The notes: a model not told the origin generated them from the sequence alone. DNA of 23,067 nt from Planctomycetota bacterium (GCA_030637065.1 DAOVVQ010000020.1:1-23067); one strand, 5' to 3'; counted from the first letter of the stretch, positions 6,163-13,753 are shown. Program-made: numbers and translations.

Positions 6163-7335
6163 TTAATTTTTGATCTTTGATTTCACATCGAAGTGCTTAC
6201 CCATCGCCTCTCGAATTTCGCTTGCAGCCGGAACCCTCGACGGCCCTGTCACCGATGCACAATCGAGCCATATCCCCGGCTGTTTGCTTCGGTACAGAAA
6301 GTACGACAGCAGCGACATCAGTTCCCCCAGCCGATTTCGCCCTGACGGCCCTGGCTCTTGCGCCAGTTTGGCCTGAAGCGATCTGCAAAGCCCCCCCATC
6401 TTATCGAGCGTAAAATCGTGAAAGACAGTAACCTGCCCGTACCGTATGAGAAAGGCCGCATAGCACTGAACCTTCCTCTTCTTGCCCTCCTGAGCGACCT
6501 TCGCCGAGCGATCAATATGCAGCAGCCCCAGCCGCCTCAGATCACCCGTCCAGCGGTACGCCCCCGTCGTCAGCACCTCAAGCTGCTCGATCCGTTTCTT
6601 CGCCATCTCGGCCTGCTCGAACTCCATCTCGCCAGCCAACTGCTTCATCCGCGCCTCGATACGCTCGCGACAAGGCTCAATATCGCCCTCAGCGGCAGCA
6701 ATCGCACCCTCGATCTGCCCGAGATATTCACCCCGGCTGATGTTCCCAACGCACGGGGCCGGGCACGTCCCCATTTGCAGATACGGACAGCTCCTGGCCT
6801 TTTCAGGAATGTCAACCAGGTCCGGCCGCTGGCACAGCCGAAAGGCGCCCTGCAACGCGCCCACAAAACGGCCAGCCGACTTCCTCGTCGGAAATGGCCC
6901 AAAAATCCTTTCTTCGCTATCGCCCGCCCGCAGACTCTCGGTCAGCGTAAAAAAGGGCCATTTAGCGCCGGGGTCGATGCGAACGAATGTCTGCTTAGGC
7001 AGGGCCAGCATCTCGGCATACGTATCCGGATAGAGCACGCCGGCAATAGTGTAAAACTGAAGGCTGGTCCTGAAATCGTTGTAGCAGATCGTATAATGGA
7101 TCCTGCGGGTAATTTGCGTGATATCGGCGCGTTTTGTCGCTGACGTGGCCTCGGGCGGGAAGAGCCTGGCAGCTGCGGTGCGTCTGATATTCGCCGTCAG
7201 CAGCAACTGGATCGGCTTGTCCTCCGGGTCGGCAAAGAGAATAACCCCCTTTTGGGCAGGGAGAACCTTCAGCTCTTGCACAGTTTGCCGGGCCGGGTCA
7301 ATATCCAAACAGGCCTCGAAAAGCTGCCGGGCCAT
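6163..7335 (-). CDS. UvrC N-terminal-half homologue with degenerate GIY-YIG site
   Basis: A 390-residue protein aligned with the first half of excinuclease UvrC. Residues ~22-58 match the GIY-YIG region, but the signature is lost: GVILF replaces GVY-L and LLLTA replaces YVGKA, so incision is unlikely. C168, C183, C191 and C195 (CPYLQMGTCPAPCVG) keep the spacing of the UvrC iron-sulfur cysteines. Residues ~220-256 (RIEARMKQLAGEMEFEQA) form the UVR motif that contacts UvrB. The C-terminal RNase H-like nuclease and helix-hairpin-helix domains are absent; full UvrC is about 600 residues. It starts 7 nt after the fabZ-like stop, so the two are probably co-translated. It may be a structural or regulatory UvrB partner, or do something else; it should not be annotated as complete uvrC. 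Confidence 0.85.
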   Translation of the reverse strand: MARQLFEACLDIDPARQTVQELKVLPAQKGVILFADPEDKPIQLLLTANIRRTAAARLFPPEATSATKRADITQITRRIHYTICYNDFRTSLQFYTIAGVLYPDTYAEMLALPKQTFVRIDPGAKWPFFTLTESLRAGDSEERIFGPFPTRKSAGRFVGALQGAFRLCQRPDLVDIPEKARSCPYLQMGTCPAPCVGNISRGEYLGQIEGAIAAAEGDIEPCRERIEARMKQLAGEMEFEQAEMAKKRIEQLEVLTTGAYRWTGDLRRLGLLHIDRSAKVAQEGKKRKVQCYAAFLIRYGQVTVFHDFTLDKMGGLCRSLQAKLAQEPGPSGRNRLGELMSLLSYFLYRSKQPGIWLDCASVTGPSRVPAASEIREAMGKHFDVKSKIKN

Positions 7336-7342
7336 CCGCGGG

Positions 7343-7816
7343 TCAGACTTTCATTCCGATAACTATGGTATCGAAGACGATCTTGCCGTCTACAACCCCT
7401 TGGACGGTGGCGCTGAACTGCCGGCTTCGGAGCTTGGAGATGTAGCTCAAAAGATACATCCTTTTGCCCGGCACAACAGTATCCCGGAATTTGGTCTTTT
7501 CGATACCGGAAAACCCGATAAAGCCCTCGAGTCCGTAGATCTGCTTCATGAAGAAACTGGAAAGCTGTGCAGCCGCCTCAACCATGAGCACGCCGGGCAT
7601 GATAGGTCTGCCGGGAATATGCCCGCGGATCCAGAATTCATCTTCGGTAAGGTCCTTATAGCCCAGGCATTGGAGCTTATCGAGGTCGTGCCATATAATG
7701 GCGTCCAGTTGCGACATCTCATAGGACTGCGGATTGACCTTACCAATGGCCTCGCGGTCAAATGCAACGTGCGTCAGATCGATCTTAGAAATATCAAACA
7801 TCAAAGAAGGGGGCAT
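7343..7816 (-). CDS. FabZ-like 3-hydroxyacyl-ACP dehydratase
   Basis: A 157-residue hot-dog-fold protein. The motif GHIPGRPIMPGVLMVEAAAQ carries the expected catalytic His66 and Glu80 of FabZ/FabA enzymes, which dehydrate 3-hydroxyacyl-ACP in fatty acid synthesis. Length fits FabZ (about 140-160). An N-terminal extension of about 40 residues with LTHVAFDREAIGKVNPQ is longer than in canonical FabZ, so it may belong to a specialised dehydratase branch. The ATG at 7816 is chosen because GAGG lies about 6 nt upstream; a GTG at 7828 overlaps that site. It is the first gene of a pair with the uvrC-like gene. Upstream lies the 132-bp tandem repeat rather than a recognisable promoter. Confidence 0.88.
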   Translation of the reverse strand: MPPSLMFDISKIDLTHVAFDREAIGKVNPQSYEMSQLDAIIWHDLDKLQCLGYKDLTEDEFWIRGHIPGRPIMPGVLMVEAAAQLSSFFMKQIYGLEGFIGFSGIEKTKFRDTVVPGKRMYLLSYISKLRSRQFSATVQGVVDGKIVFDTIVIGMKV

Positions 7817-8276
7817 TGCGGTCCTCACAAAAACAAAGTCATATCAGAAGTATCATCCCATCACAAAAACACAGCCACACCAGAGCAGAATCGTCATACC
7901 AGAACAGAATCGTCTCGCCAGAGCAGTATCGTCATATCAGAGCAGAATCGCATGTCAGCAAAATATCATCCAGTCACAAAAACACAGTCATACCAGAGCA
8001 ATATCGTCTCATCACAAAAACACAGTCATACAAGAGCAGTATCGTCTCGCCAGAGCAGTATCGTCATATCAGAGCAGAATCGCATGTCAGTAAAATATCA
8101 TCCAGTCACAAAAACACAGTCATACAAGAGCAGTCTCAGTCTCGCCAGAGCATACAAAGCACAACCGGACAGGAGGCACAAACTCCCAGCCCGGTCTGCT
8201 TTGCTACATTTTTAATTGTACACAGACACATCTCAGTCAACTGGCCAGACGCGTCTCAGTCGGTAGTGCTACATCG
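7817..8276. repeat. Tandem repeat with 132-bp period upstream of the fabZ-like gene
   Basis: From about 7900 to 8150 a 132-bp unit occurs almost twice (7900-8031 and 8032-8150); e.g. GTCATATCAG at 7931 recurs at 8063. Inside it, ~19-bp subunits (CAGAGCAGTATCGTCTCGC, then CAGAGCAGTATCGTCATAT) and a TCACAAAAACACAGTCATAC subunit alternate. Degenerate subunits extend left to about 7826, ten bases from the fabZ-like start codon. 8150-8276 is ordinary intergenic DNA with a small AGTCGGTAGTGC / AGTCGGTGGTGC duplication. Long plus-strand frames through this region translate the repeat and are not genes. Confidence 0.8.
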
Positions 8277-8450
8277 TTAGTCGGTGGTGCGTATTTCCAA
8301 AACACGGTTCCTAACGCTCTGGGCCGACTGCTTAATTTGCTGCATCTGTTTTCGGACGCGTGTTCCGGCGGCTTTGTTTCCGCCTTCAGCCTTATTGACG
8401 TCATTCTCGATTTCGTCTACCAGTGCCTTGAGGGCTTCGTACTCCTGCAT
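8277..8450 (-). CDS. Small histone H1-like (Hc1-type) DNA-binding protein
   Basis: A 57-residue protein beginning MQEYEALKALVDEIENDV, followed by KAEGGNKAAGTRVRKQMQQI and ending RVLEIRTTD. The GGNKAAGTRVR core and the helical, basic C-terminal half match the short histone H1-like proteins of planctomycetes and chlamydiae, which bind DNA and are thought to compact the nucleoid. A strong GGAGG lies 9 nt before the ATG. It lacks the long lysine/alanine tail of chlamydial Hc1, as expected of the short forms. The 460 bp to the fabZ-like gene argue against a tight operon. The family assignment rests on recognition of the core motif; DNA binding is inferred. Confidence 0.85.
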   Translation of the reverse strand: MQEYEALKALVDEIENDVNKAEGGNKAAGTRVRKQMQQIKQSAQSVRNRVLEIRTTD

Positions 8451-8561
8451 TGAAACGGTCCTCCAAAGAAGATAGTTAATGTTTTAATTAGTTGCCCAAA
8501 ACTTTACCAGTCCATTGGGTACTTGTCAACTCAAATGCCTGTTTTAACCGAAAAAATTTAA

Positions 8562-8785
8562 CTTTCTGCTGTGTCCTTATGTAAATAGTCTCACTTTCCT
8601 GTCATATTCTTATGTAAATAGTTTAATCTGGTCCCCTGAAAAATAGGGTTTATTCTATTGTCAGGTTTGTTTTTGTTTCAAAAACTACGACCATATCAAG
8701 GTTGTTATGGTTTTCAGAGGTCTTAATTTTCTGTCATTTCCTTACGTAAATAGCCTGATTTCCTGTCGTATTCTTATGGAAATAG
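8562..8785. repeat. Four ~32-bp repeats ending TTATGTAAATAG, split by an insertion
   Basis: Units with the pattern TTTCCTGTCATATTCTTATG followed by TAAATAG have their tails at 8577-8588, 8610-8621, 8742-8753 and 8774-8785. The first two tails are 33 bp apart and the last two 32 bp apart. The 91-bp element occupies the gap between units 2 and 3. The flavodoxin stop codon (8774-8776, minus strand) lies inside the fourth tail. Confidence 0.75.
8631..8721 (+). repeat. Copy 2 of the 91-bp dispersed element
   Basis: It begins GTCCCCTGAAAAATAGGG and ends GGTTTTCAGAGGT, matching 19695-19785 along its length with scattered substitutions. Ends can pair through CTGAAAA (8636-8642) and TTTTCAG (8711-8717). 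An internal CCATA ... TATGG stem and a TTTTTG/CAAAAA stem are also possible. Confidence 0.8.
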
Positions 8786-9250
8786 CTTTTTTGTTAGTTC
8801 TGCTACCCTTTTTCCTCTTCTGGTGCATTGGGTTATTACTCTTTCGTCTGGTTTTCCTATTGAGACTGGGCCGTAATGGTCACCCTGGGGGTCTCCCTGG
8901 ATTACCATTCCGTGTATCATCATGGCGTTTAGTATATTGTTGATGGTGGTTTCGTTTCCTCCGCCGATGTTGGCTGAGCTGGTGAAGGCTGCTCCTACCT
9001 TGCCGTTTAGTTTGCCGTGTTTCTTTACGGAATCGTCGAAAAGCTGGTCTATCTGGGCTGCGGGGTGTCCGTAGTATGTTGGCGAGCCGATTACGATGGC
9101 GTCGGCTGAGACGAGGTCGTCTACTGAGGTCTGCTCGACGCTCTTGCATTTCGTTGAGAGGCCAGCGTCGCTCATTGCATCGGCGATGGTGGTTGCCATC
9201 TGCTTTGTGTTGCCGCTTCTCGAATAGTATATAACCAGGCCCGTTGCCAT
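8774..9250 (-). CDS. Flavodoxin-family protein (WrbA-like)
   Basis: A 158-residue flavodoxin-fold protein. IYYSRSGNTKQMA (residues 7-19) is the FMN phosphate-binding loop; AIVIGSPTYYGHPAAQIDQ and FTSSANIGGGNETTINNIL are the two loops around the isoalloxazine ring, the latter close to the WrbA/NAD(P)H:quinone oxidoreductase branch. The C-terminus TRRGKRVAELTKKL is typical. It probably carries electrons or reduces quinones in the cytoplasm. A weak AAGGGAT precedes the ATG. Its stop codon lies in a unit of the ~32-bp repeat array. The secreted LolA-like gene ends 22 nt upstream on the same strand, so the two may be co-transcribed, though no functional link is evident. Confidence 0.9.
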   Translation of the reverse strand: MATGLVIYYSRSGNTKQMATTIADAMSDAGLSTKCKSVEQTSVDDLVSADAIVIGSPTYYGHPAAQIDQLFDDSVKKHGKLNGKVGAAFTSSANIGGGNETTINNILNAMMIHGMVIQGDPQGDHYGPVSIGKPDERVITQCTRRGKRVAELTKKLFP

Positions 9251-9272
9251 CTTGATATCCCTTGCAACTGTA

Positions 9273-10079
9273 TTACTGCTCTAATGGGTGTTTATTTTGA
9301 CTGAAATCTTTGGGGGTTTCAAGCTTAAAAACGGTGTTTTTTAAATTTTTATTGACCTTAGTATCGAGCAATTGGATATCGTATACGTCTTCTTCTGTGG
9401 AAAATGCCCTTACTCTGGCTGGGAGGAATGTGGTTTTATTGATCCAGAAGTCGATTCTTGTGTAGTCATCCTTGTATGATGAGTCCGGTTTCACCTTTAG
9501 CTCGAGGTAGATGAGGTCGTTTGCGTCGGCTGGGGTGGGGTCGGGTTGTGAGATGAAAAAGTGCTTTCTGATGTCCTGGGTCGGTGCGAAGCCGATTATT
9601 GGGAAATTCCTGCTTATGAACTCAAAAGCGTCGATCGGGGCGTCCTGGGGAGTCTGCTGGTAGGAGTCGATGGTCTTTAGCTGGTGGTCGATCTTGGTCA
9701 GCCAGACGCCGTCGAAGAGTATCTGCTCGAGGTATTCGCGGGGTTTTTCGTCGTCCTGGCTGATGGTGTCGAAGTTGATCCGGAGCTTGGAGCCCTGCTT
9801 GTTGCGGGTGTAGTAGAGGACGGCGGTCCTTGTGGTCCGGGCATCAAGCAGTTCGGGGTCCTGAATGAAGAGGTAGTCCAATTTGGCCTGGTAGGAGGTG
9901 ATGCCAGCGGCACGGTTGCGGAGTTTTTTCAGGGTCGAATCCAGCGTGTTGCTAACAGGCGCCTGTTTGCATTTGCGTTCGCCACAGCCGGCTGGCGGAT
10001 CGGGCGATGCGAAAAGGCCAGCGGTGGCCAGCATCAGGACAGCGGCGGCCAGTGTAGCTTTGGCGAGCGTGGTTTTCAT
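9273..10079 (-). CDS. Secreted LolA-like (outer-membrane lipoprotein-sorting fold) protein
   Basis: A 268-residue exported protein. A signal peptide spans about residues 1-25 (MKTTLAKATLAAAVLMLATA, then GLFAS). After a Cys-containing linker, the mature part has LRNRAAGITSYQAKLDYLF, GSKLRINFDT, EQILFDGVWLTKIDHQLKTI and later IYLELKVKP and IDFWINKTTFLPARVRAFS, the alternating strands of the LolA/LolB-type half-barrel seen in many planctomycete secreted proteins. The ATG at 10079 has AGAGG five bases upstream and begins the signal peptide; the ATG at 10118 would add a charged 13-residue extension. A lipoprotein carrier function is not established, as such folds are also used for other lipid-related roles. 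Confidence 0.75.
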   Translation of the reverse strand: MKTTLAKATLAAAVLMLATAGLFASPDPPAGCGERKCKQAPVSNTLDSTLKKLRNRAAGITSYQAKLDYLFIQDPELLDARTTRTAVLYYTRNKQGSKLRINFDTISQDDEKPREYLEQILFDGVWLTKIDHQLKTIDSYQQTPQDAPIDAFEFISRNFPIIGFAPTQDIRKHFFISQPDPTPADANDLIYLELKVKPDSSYKDDYTRIDFWINKTTFLPARVRAFSTEEDVYDIQLLDTKVNKNLKNTVFKLETPKDFSQNKHPLEQ

Positions 10080-10457
10080 TTGAGCCTCTGCTTTCAATTC
10101 TTTTAAGCTATTCTCCATGGCTCGAATATAGCATAAATCGTTGCAAAATCAAGGATTGGAAAGTTCCTCGTTTAGTAGCCTCTTTTTTTGCCACAGATGG
10201 ACACAGATTAACACTGATTTTTTGTGGTTGAAGGCTTGGCGGGGTTTGGCTGGGGGGAATTGAGGTTCAGTTGGGGGGAAAATATTTAAAAATTAACTTG
10301 CTTTATCATGTCCGGTGTAGTAGATTTACCCTTAAAGAATTGGAGAGTTCTCTTAGTGTCCAGCCGGGCGAGTGCGGAAACGGCTCCTGACCCCTTTAAT
10401 TTGGTTGAGTGCCTTGATGAATTCTTTTTTAATAAAAAGTTAGATTGATAAGATAAT
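10080..10457. other. Intergenic region with worn dispersed-repeat motifs
   Basis: About 380 bp with no convincing gene. Recognisable words are CCACAGATGGACACAG followed by ATTAACACTGATT (10192-10220) and CGGCTCCTGACCCCTTTAAT (10382-10401), which I recall as widespread intergenic repeat motifs in bacterial genomes. A GGAGAGTTCTC dyad lies near 10343. No strong promoter or ribosome site is visible before the gene at 10458. Confidence 0.45.
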
Positions 10458-11411
10458 ATGATACAAGAAAGTGAATATAAGTACTATCTTTCAGATGATT
10501 ATGAAACATCTGTAGAGATTGAAAAGAAAAGGTATGGGGAACTTTGCTTAAGCAATCAGATAGTGCTTTTCCAACTTCTTTTTGAAGAACAATACCAGAT
10601 ATGCAAGTATAATTTTATGGAGTACTGGCAGACTATTTTTAAGGTTTCTGAAACATTTCGGCTTGATTGTCCCCATGATAGAAAAAATATGACGTTGCCA
10701 TCTCTTGAAATTAACCAGAGAATTCTCAATATACTAACAAGCATCCAAAGTTATGACGATCACATCAGACACAAGATGTCAAAGCTGTGGGGTAAAAGTA
10801 GCAAGCAAGCAACTAAATATACAGAAATGGATAGTGGTTTGTATGCCGAGTTTTTTTCATATAGATTATTGAAAAGATTGCGAAATTATGCCCAGCATTA
10901 TGATTTGCCCCTTAAATGCATCAGCTATCCTGTGATCTCTGTAGGTTTCGAACCAACGCAGGTTGCATTTACTGTTACGCCTATAATGTACAAGAAGCAC
11001 TTGTTGGAGTATGACGGATGGAGTACTGTAAAAAAGGACATTGAAAAACAAAATGAGAAGATATATATTAGTCTTATAATAGAAGAAGCATTCAGAGTTT
11101 TTACTTCTTTGCATTCACAGTTTAGAGATTTTCTATCTGTAACTTTGGAGCAATCACATTGTGCTATTGCGGAACTGTATGAATCTAAGGAAGGCAGGAG
11201 TGAAAATGTTTTGTATTTGATTAAAGAAAGTGGCGACAAAGTCATCGAACGCCAATGGGTGCAATATGATAATATCAGAATCATTAAGGAACTTATTGAT
11301 AGAGGTCCTAAGGTAGAGGGTATTAGTTTTTCCACAACACAATTAGAAAAGCACTTAAAAGGTATCAGCAGAATCGTATCGGATATAAGACTAGCAAATA
11401 TGAAAAAGTAA
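10458..11411 (+). CDS. AT-rich orphan protein with an RX4H (HEPN-like) motif
   Basis: A 317-residue, mostly helical, soluble-looking protein I cannot assign. The codon use and composition are visibly more AT-rich than its neighbours, suggesting transfer. Its most telling feature is LLKRLRNYAQHYDLPL: Arg142-Asn143 ... His147 fits the RX4-6H motif, with a polar residue after Arg, of HEPN-domain ribonucleases found in toxins and antiviral proteins. An internal segment (SVGFEPTQVAFTVTPIMYKK) interrupts the helical pattern. No Shine-Dalgarno is obvious before the ATG. It stands alone on the plus strand, 295 bp before a GIY-YIG nuclease gene, with no nearby antitoxin-like frame. HEPN membership is inferred from one motif. 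Confidence 0.75.
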   Translation: MIQESEYKYYLSDDYETSVEIEKKRYGELCLSNQIVLFQLLFEEQYQICKYNFMEYWQTIFKVSETFRLDCPHDRKNMTLPSLEINQRILNILTSIQSYDDHIRHKMSKLWGKSSKQATKYTEMDSGLYAEFFSYRLLKRLRNYAQHYDLPLKCISYPVISVGFEPTQVAFTVTPIMYKKHLLEYDGWSTVKKDIEKQNEKIYISLIIEEAFRVFTSLHSQFRDFLSVTLEQSHCAIAELYESKEGRSENVLYLIKESGDKVIERQWVQYDNIRIIKELIDRGPKVEGISFSTTQLEKHLKGISRIVSDIRLANMKK

Positions 11412-11705
11412 AACCTTGAAGTAAAACACACAAATGCATCTAATTACAACGTAAGAGATTGGATGAGTCCGCCAGTGGCGGATAAATACTGAAGAAGCAA
11501 ACACAGATTGTATAATTAATGTTGAAACTAGGAACGGTCACCTATTAAACGATAAAGTGTTGCAGTCGCCTTCGGCCCTATTAGAGTTTTAAGATACTTC
11601 AAGGGGCTTGCGTGAAAGCTCTAACAGGGTGAACGACACTGTTTTTAAAATGCTTTAAGTAGTTTTGGTGAAAGCTTTCGGCTGGTAAGCTGTGGGGTTT
11701 TTGTG
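11412..11705. other. Intergenic region with small hairpins
   Basis: No gene is seen. TCCGCCAGTGGCGGA (11467-11481) is a 7-bp perfect dyad. GTGAAAGCT occurs at 11611 and again near 11668, each in a similar context (…C.GG…, then a GTTTTT run), with the second just upstream of the GIY-YIG gene. This may be a decayed duplication. Confidence 0.4.
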
Positions 11706-11966
11706 ATGTATTATGTTTATGTTTTATTGAGCGGTGTGGATGGTTGTTTTTATACTGGTGCAACGGACGATTTGAAACGTCGTGTTCAGGAGCATTGTGA
11801 CGGTCTGGTGCCATCTACAAAAGATCGCAGGGGTGTTGAGTTGGTTTATTATGAAGCATGTACCAGCCGCAGAGATGCGTTCAGACGTGAGAAGTATCTT
11901 AAGACGGGTATGGGTAAACGGTATCTTCGAAATCGCCTGAAGGATCACCTTGCGACTTTAGATTGA
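11706..11966 (+). CDS. GIY-YIG domain nuclease (small, single-domain)
   Basis: An 86-residue protein consisting of one GIY-YIG domain: MYYVYVLLS supplies the first motif (YVY), CFYTGATDDLKRRVQEH the second (YTG followed by the conserved Arg), and ACTSRRDAFRREKYLKTGMGKRYLRNRL the helix with the conserved Glu. These stand-alone proteins are common and often occur in many copies in genomes; their cellular role is not settled. A GTG immediately before the ATG would add one residue; GGGG lies about 8 nt before the ATG. A composite hairpin repeat begins 35 bp downstream, so the gene sits in repeat-rich accessory DNA. Confidence 0.9.
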   Translation: MYYVYVLLSGVDGCFYTGATDDLKRRVQEHCDGLVPSTKDRRGVELVYYEACTSRRDAFRREKYLKTGMGKRYLRNRLKDHLATLD

Positions 11967-12000
11967 CTGCGGAGGCAGCCTTGCGGCGTTGTTTTATTTG

Positions 12001-12214
12001 TGGATTCCCGCCTTCGCGGGAATGACAATGGGGCGTTGGTTTGTGGCGTGATGGTGTTGTTTCGCCCTTTCAGGGCTTTTTTGGGTTGAGCGGGATGTGT
12101 TTTCCCAGGGCGTTGCCCTGGGCTTTATTGTTTTCGCCCCTTTGGGGCTTTGGAATTTTTCTTTTTTTAGCCATCCACTTCATTCGCTTTGCTCATTCAG
12201 TGGCTGCCACCCGT
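12001..12214 (-). repeat. Composite hairpin element, copy Y
   Basis: Reverse-complement counterpart of 3280-3535. Read on the minus strand: ACGGGTGGCAGCCACTGAAT module, hairpin GCCCCAAAGGGGC, hairpin CCCAGGGCAACGCCCTGGG, hairpin GCCCTGAAAGGGC, module CACGCCACAAACC, hairpin ATTCCCGCGAAGGCGGGAAT. The remaining bases up to 12281 are AT-rich filler, with no gene in 11967-12281. Confidence 0.85.
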
Positions 12215-12281
12215 CATTTTAATTTACAAAGTCCTATTTACAATTTACTATTGATTTGGGCCGCTTTGCGTTGGGCAAGGC

Positions 12282-12866
12282 TTAATTTGTGTTTATTATT
12301 GGGAGTATCTGGTCGAGTGATGTTATTGTGTGGTCGGCGAATTTGGCGTATTCGTGTGCTTTTTCGTTGTTGTTTAGTAGTACTGGTATTGCTCCTGCGG
12401 CTGTTGCGCTTAGGAGGTCGTAGAGGAAGTCGCCTACTACGAGGGTTTGGTCGGGTCTGGTGGCGAACGTTTCGCAGAGGCTGAGGACCCCGAAGGCTTC
12501 GGGCTTGACGGGGCCGTCGGTGCGGCCGACGATGGCGTCGAAGGAAAGGCTGTGTTTGCGGGCGATGGCAAGGGCGTTTTGTCGTGTGTTTCGGGTCAAT
12601 ATGCCGATGTGAATGTCTTTTTGCCTTAGGGCGTCGAGGGTTTCGGCGGCTTTGTGATTGAGCGTGGATTGCTCGACGGCGGCCTTTTCGTGCTCTGCAA
12701 TTATTCGGTTGGTTCGTTTTAGCTGCTCGGGGGACATTTTGGGCATAAGTTCGAGGATCGGCCCGGCGTCTCGATCCAGGCCAATCTCCTCGCGAATGGC
12801 GTCGAAATCGAAAAAAGGCCTTGTGATAGTCCCGTCAAGGTCGAATATTACGGTTGTGATCTTCAT
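12282..12866 (-). CDS. HAD-superfamily phosphatase (phosphoglycolate-phosphatase-like)
   Basis: A 194-residue hydrolase with all four HAD motifs: VIFDLDGT (nucleophile Asp9, Asp11), ILTRN (motif II Thr), VKPEAF (motif III Lys) and VVGDFLYDLLSA (motif IV acidic pair). A helical cap lies between motifs I and II, as in phosphoglycolate and beta-phosphoglucomutase-type enzymes. The substrate is not readable; 2-phosphoglycolate is one option. Its ATG overlaps the TGA of the LysR gene (ATGA), indicating translational coupling, so the regulator and phosphatase are probably expressed together. Confidence 0.9.
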   Translation of the reverse strand: MKITTVIFDLDGTITRPFFDFDAIREEIGLDRDAGPILELMPKMSPEQLKRTNRIIAEHEKAAVEQSTLNHKAAETLDALRQKDIHIGILTRNTRQNALAIARKHSLSFDAIVGRTDGPVKPEAFGVLSLCETFATRPDQTLVVGDFLYDLLSATAAGAIPVLLNNNEKAHEYAKFADHTITSLDQILPIINTN

Positions 12867-13753
12867 GTCGCCGTATCCTGTCCTTTGCCGAGCAGTTCGA
12901 TGAAGAATCTGCCGGGATGCGTGAGCGTCTTGTTCTTTCGGACGATCACAGCGGTCGGCCGGGTGAATCTGTCATTGGAGAAGGGTATTGCCGCGAGTGT
13001 TCCGCCAGCCAGTTCGCTGCGCAGCGTGACCTCCGGCAGAATGCTGACGCCTGCGCCGATCTCTACCGCCCTTTTGATCGTCTCGGTATTGTCGAATTCC
13101 GTGACGGTGCGGACAGAGACATTGTACTGGCTCAGGATCCCGTCTATGAGCGTTCTCGACGGCACGTTCTTTGCGAAGGCGATGAAATTTTCGCCCTGCA
13201 ACCGGTGGATGTCAATGGCTGTGGCGGTTGCCAGGGGGTGATCGCGGTTGGTTACCAGCACGAGGGGCTCATCTTCGAAGGGGTGTACGTCGATGTTTCT
13301 GTCCCGCTTGGGGACGGCGACGAGGCCGACGTCGATCTGGCCGGCGAGGACCCGTTCGTATATCTGCCCGGCGCTGGAGTATTCCAGTTGCAGGTTGATC
13401 TTGGGGTATTTTGACATGAATCGCTTGACATACGGCTGAAGCGTGTGCATTCCGATGCTGAAGATCGCGGCGACCTTTATCCGTGCGGTCGTTTCGCCTA
13501 ACTGGGCCAGCTCGCTCTTTAGATGGTCGTAACGATCGAGGATGTCCTTGCAGGCACGGTAAAAAATCTCCCCTGCCGCTGTCACAGCCAGGGGTCTCTT
13601 TTTCCGGTCTATCAGTTGGCATTTGTGGGCCAGTTCGAGTTGTGCGAGCTGCTGGGAGACGGCTGACTGGCTGATGCCGTGCCGCTCGGCGGTCCTGGAG
13701 AGATTCTGCAGTTCGACGACATCGCAGAATATTCTGATAGTTTCTATCTGCAT
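12863..13753 (-). CDS. LysR-family transcriptional regulator
   Basis: A 296-residue LysR-type regulator. The N-terminal winged helix-turn-helix is at about residues 1-60 (FCDVVELQNLSRTAERHGIS, then QSAVSQQLAQLE), followed by the linker helix and a periplasmic-binding-protein-like effector domain (IFSIGMHTLQPYVKRFMSKY through VGAGVSILPE-type segment EIGAGVSILPE). The effector domain resembles the CysB/CysL group by general look only. No clear Shine-Dalgarno precedes the ATG. It is co-encoded with the overlapping HAD phosphatase gene; no divergent partner gene lies upstream, so the target operon is not evident. Confidence 0.93.
   Translation of the reverse strand: MQIETIRIFCDVVELQNLSRTAERHGISQSAVSQQLAQLELAHKCQLIDRKKRPLAVTAAGEIFYRACKDILDRYDHLKSELAQLGETTARIKVAAIFSIGMHTLQPYVKRFMSKYPKINLQLEYSSAGQIYERVLAGQIDVGLVAVPKRDRNIDVHPFEDEPLVLVTNRDHPLATATAIDIHRLQGENFIAFAKNVPSRTLIDGILSQYNVSVRTVTEFDNTETIKRAVEIGAGVSILPEVTLRSELAGGTLAAIPFSNDRFTRPTAVIVRKNKTLTHPGRFFIELLGKGQDTAT

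Noticed and set aside
7826..8150. CRISPR-like array of short repeats upstream of the fabZ-like gene
   Set aside because: The subunits are contiguous, of two alternating kinds, with no unique spacers of constant length, and the larger period (132 bp) repeats the whole block. No cas gene is nearby.
7734..8280. Long plus-strand reading frames through the tandem repeat, one overlapping the fabZ-like gene
   Set aside because: Their sequence is a translation of the 132-bp repeat in several frames, without a ribosome site.
12041..12484. A hydrophobic, Arg/Leu-rich plus-strand frame across 12041-12484
   Set aside because: It translates composite element Y and the antisense strand of the HAD phosphatase gene.
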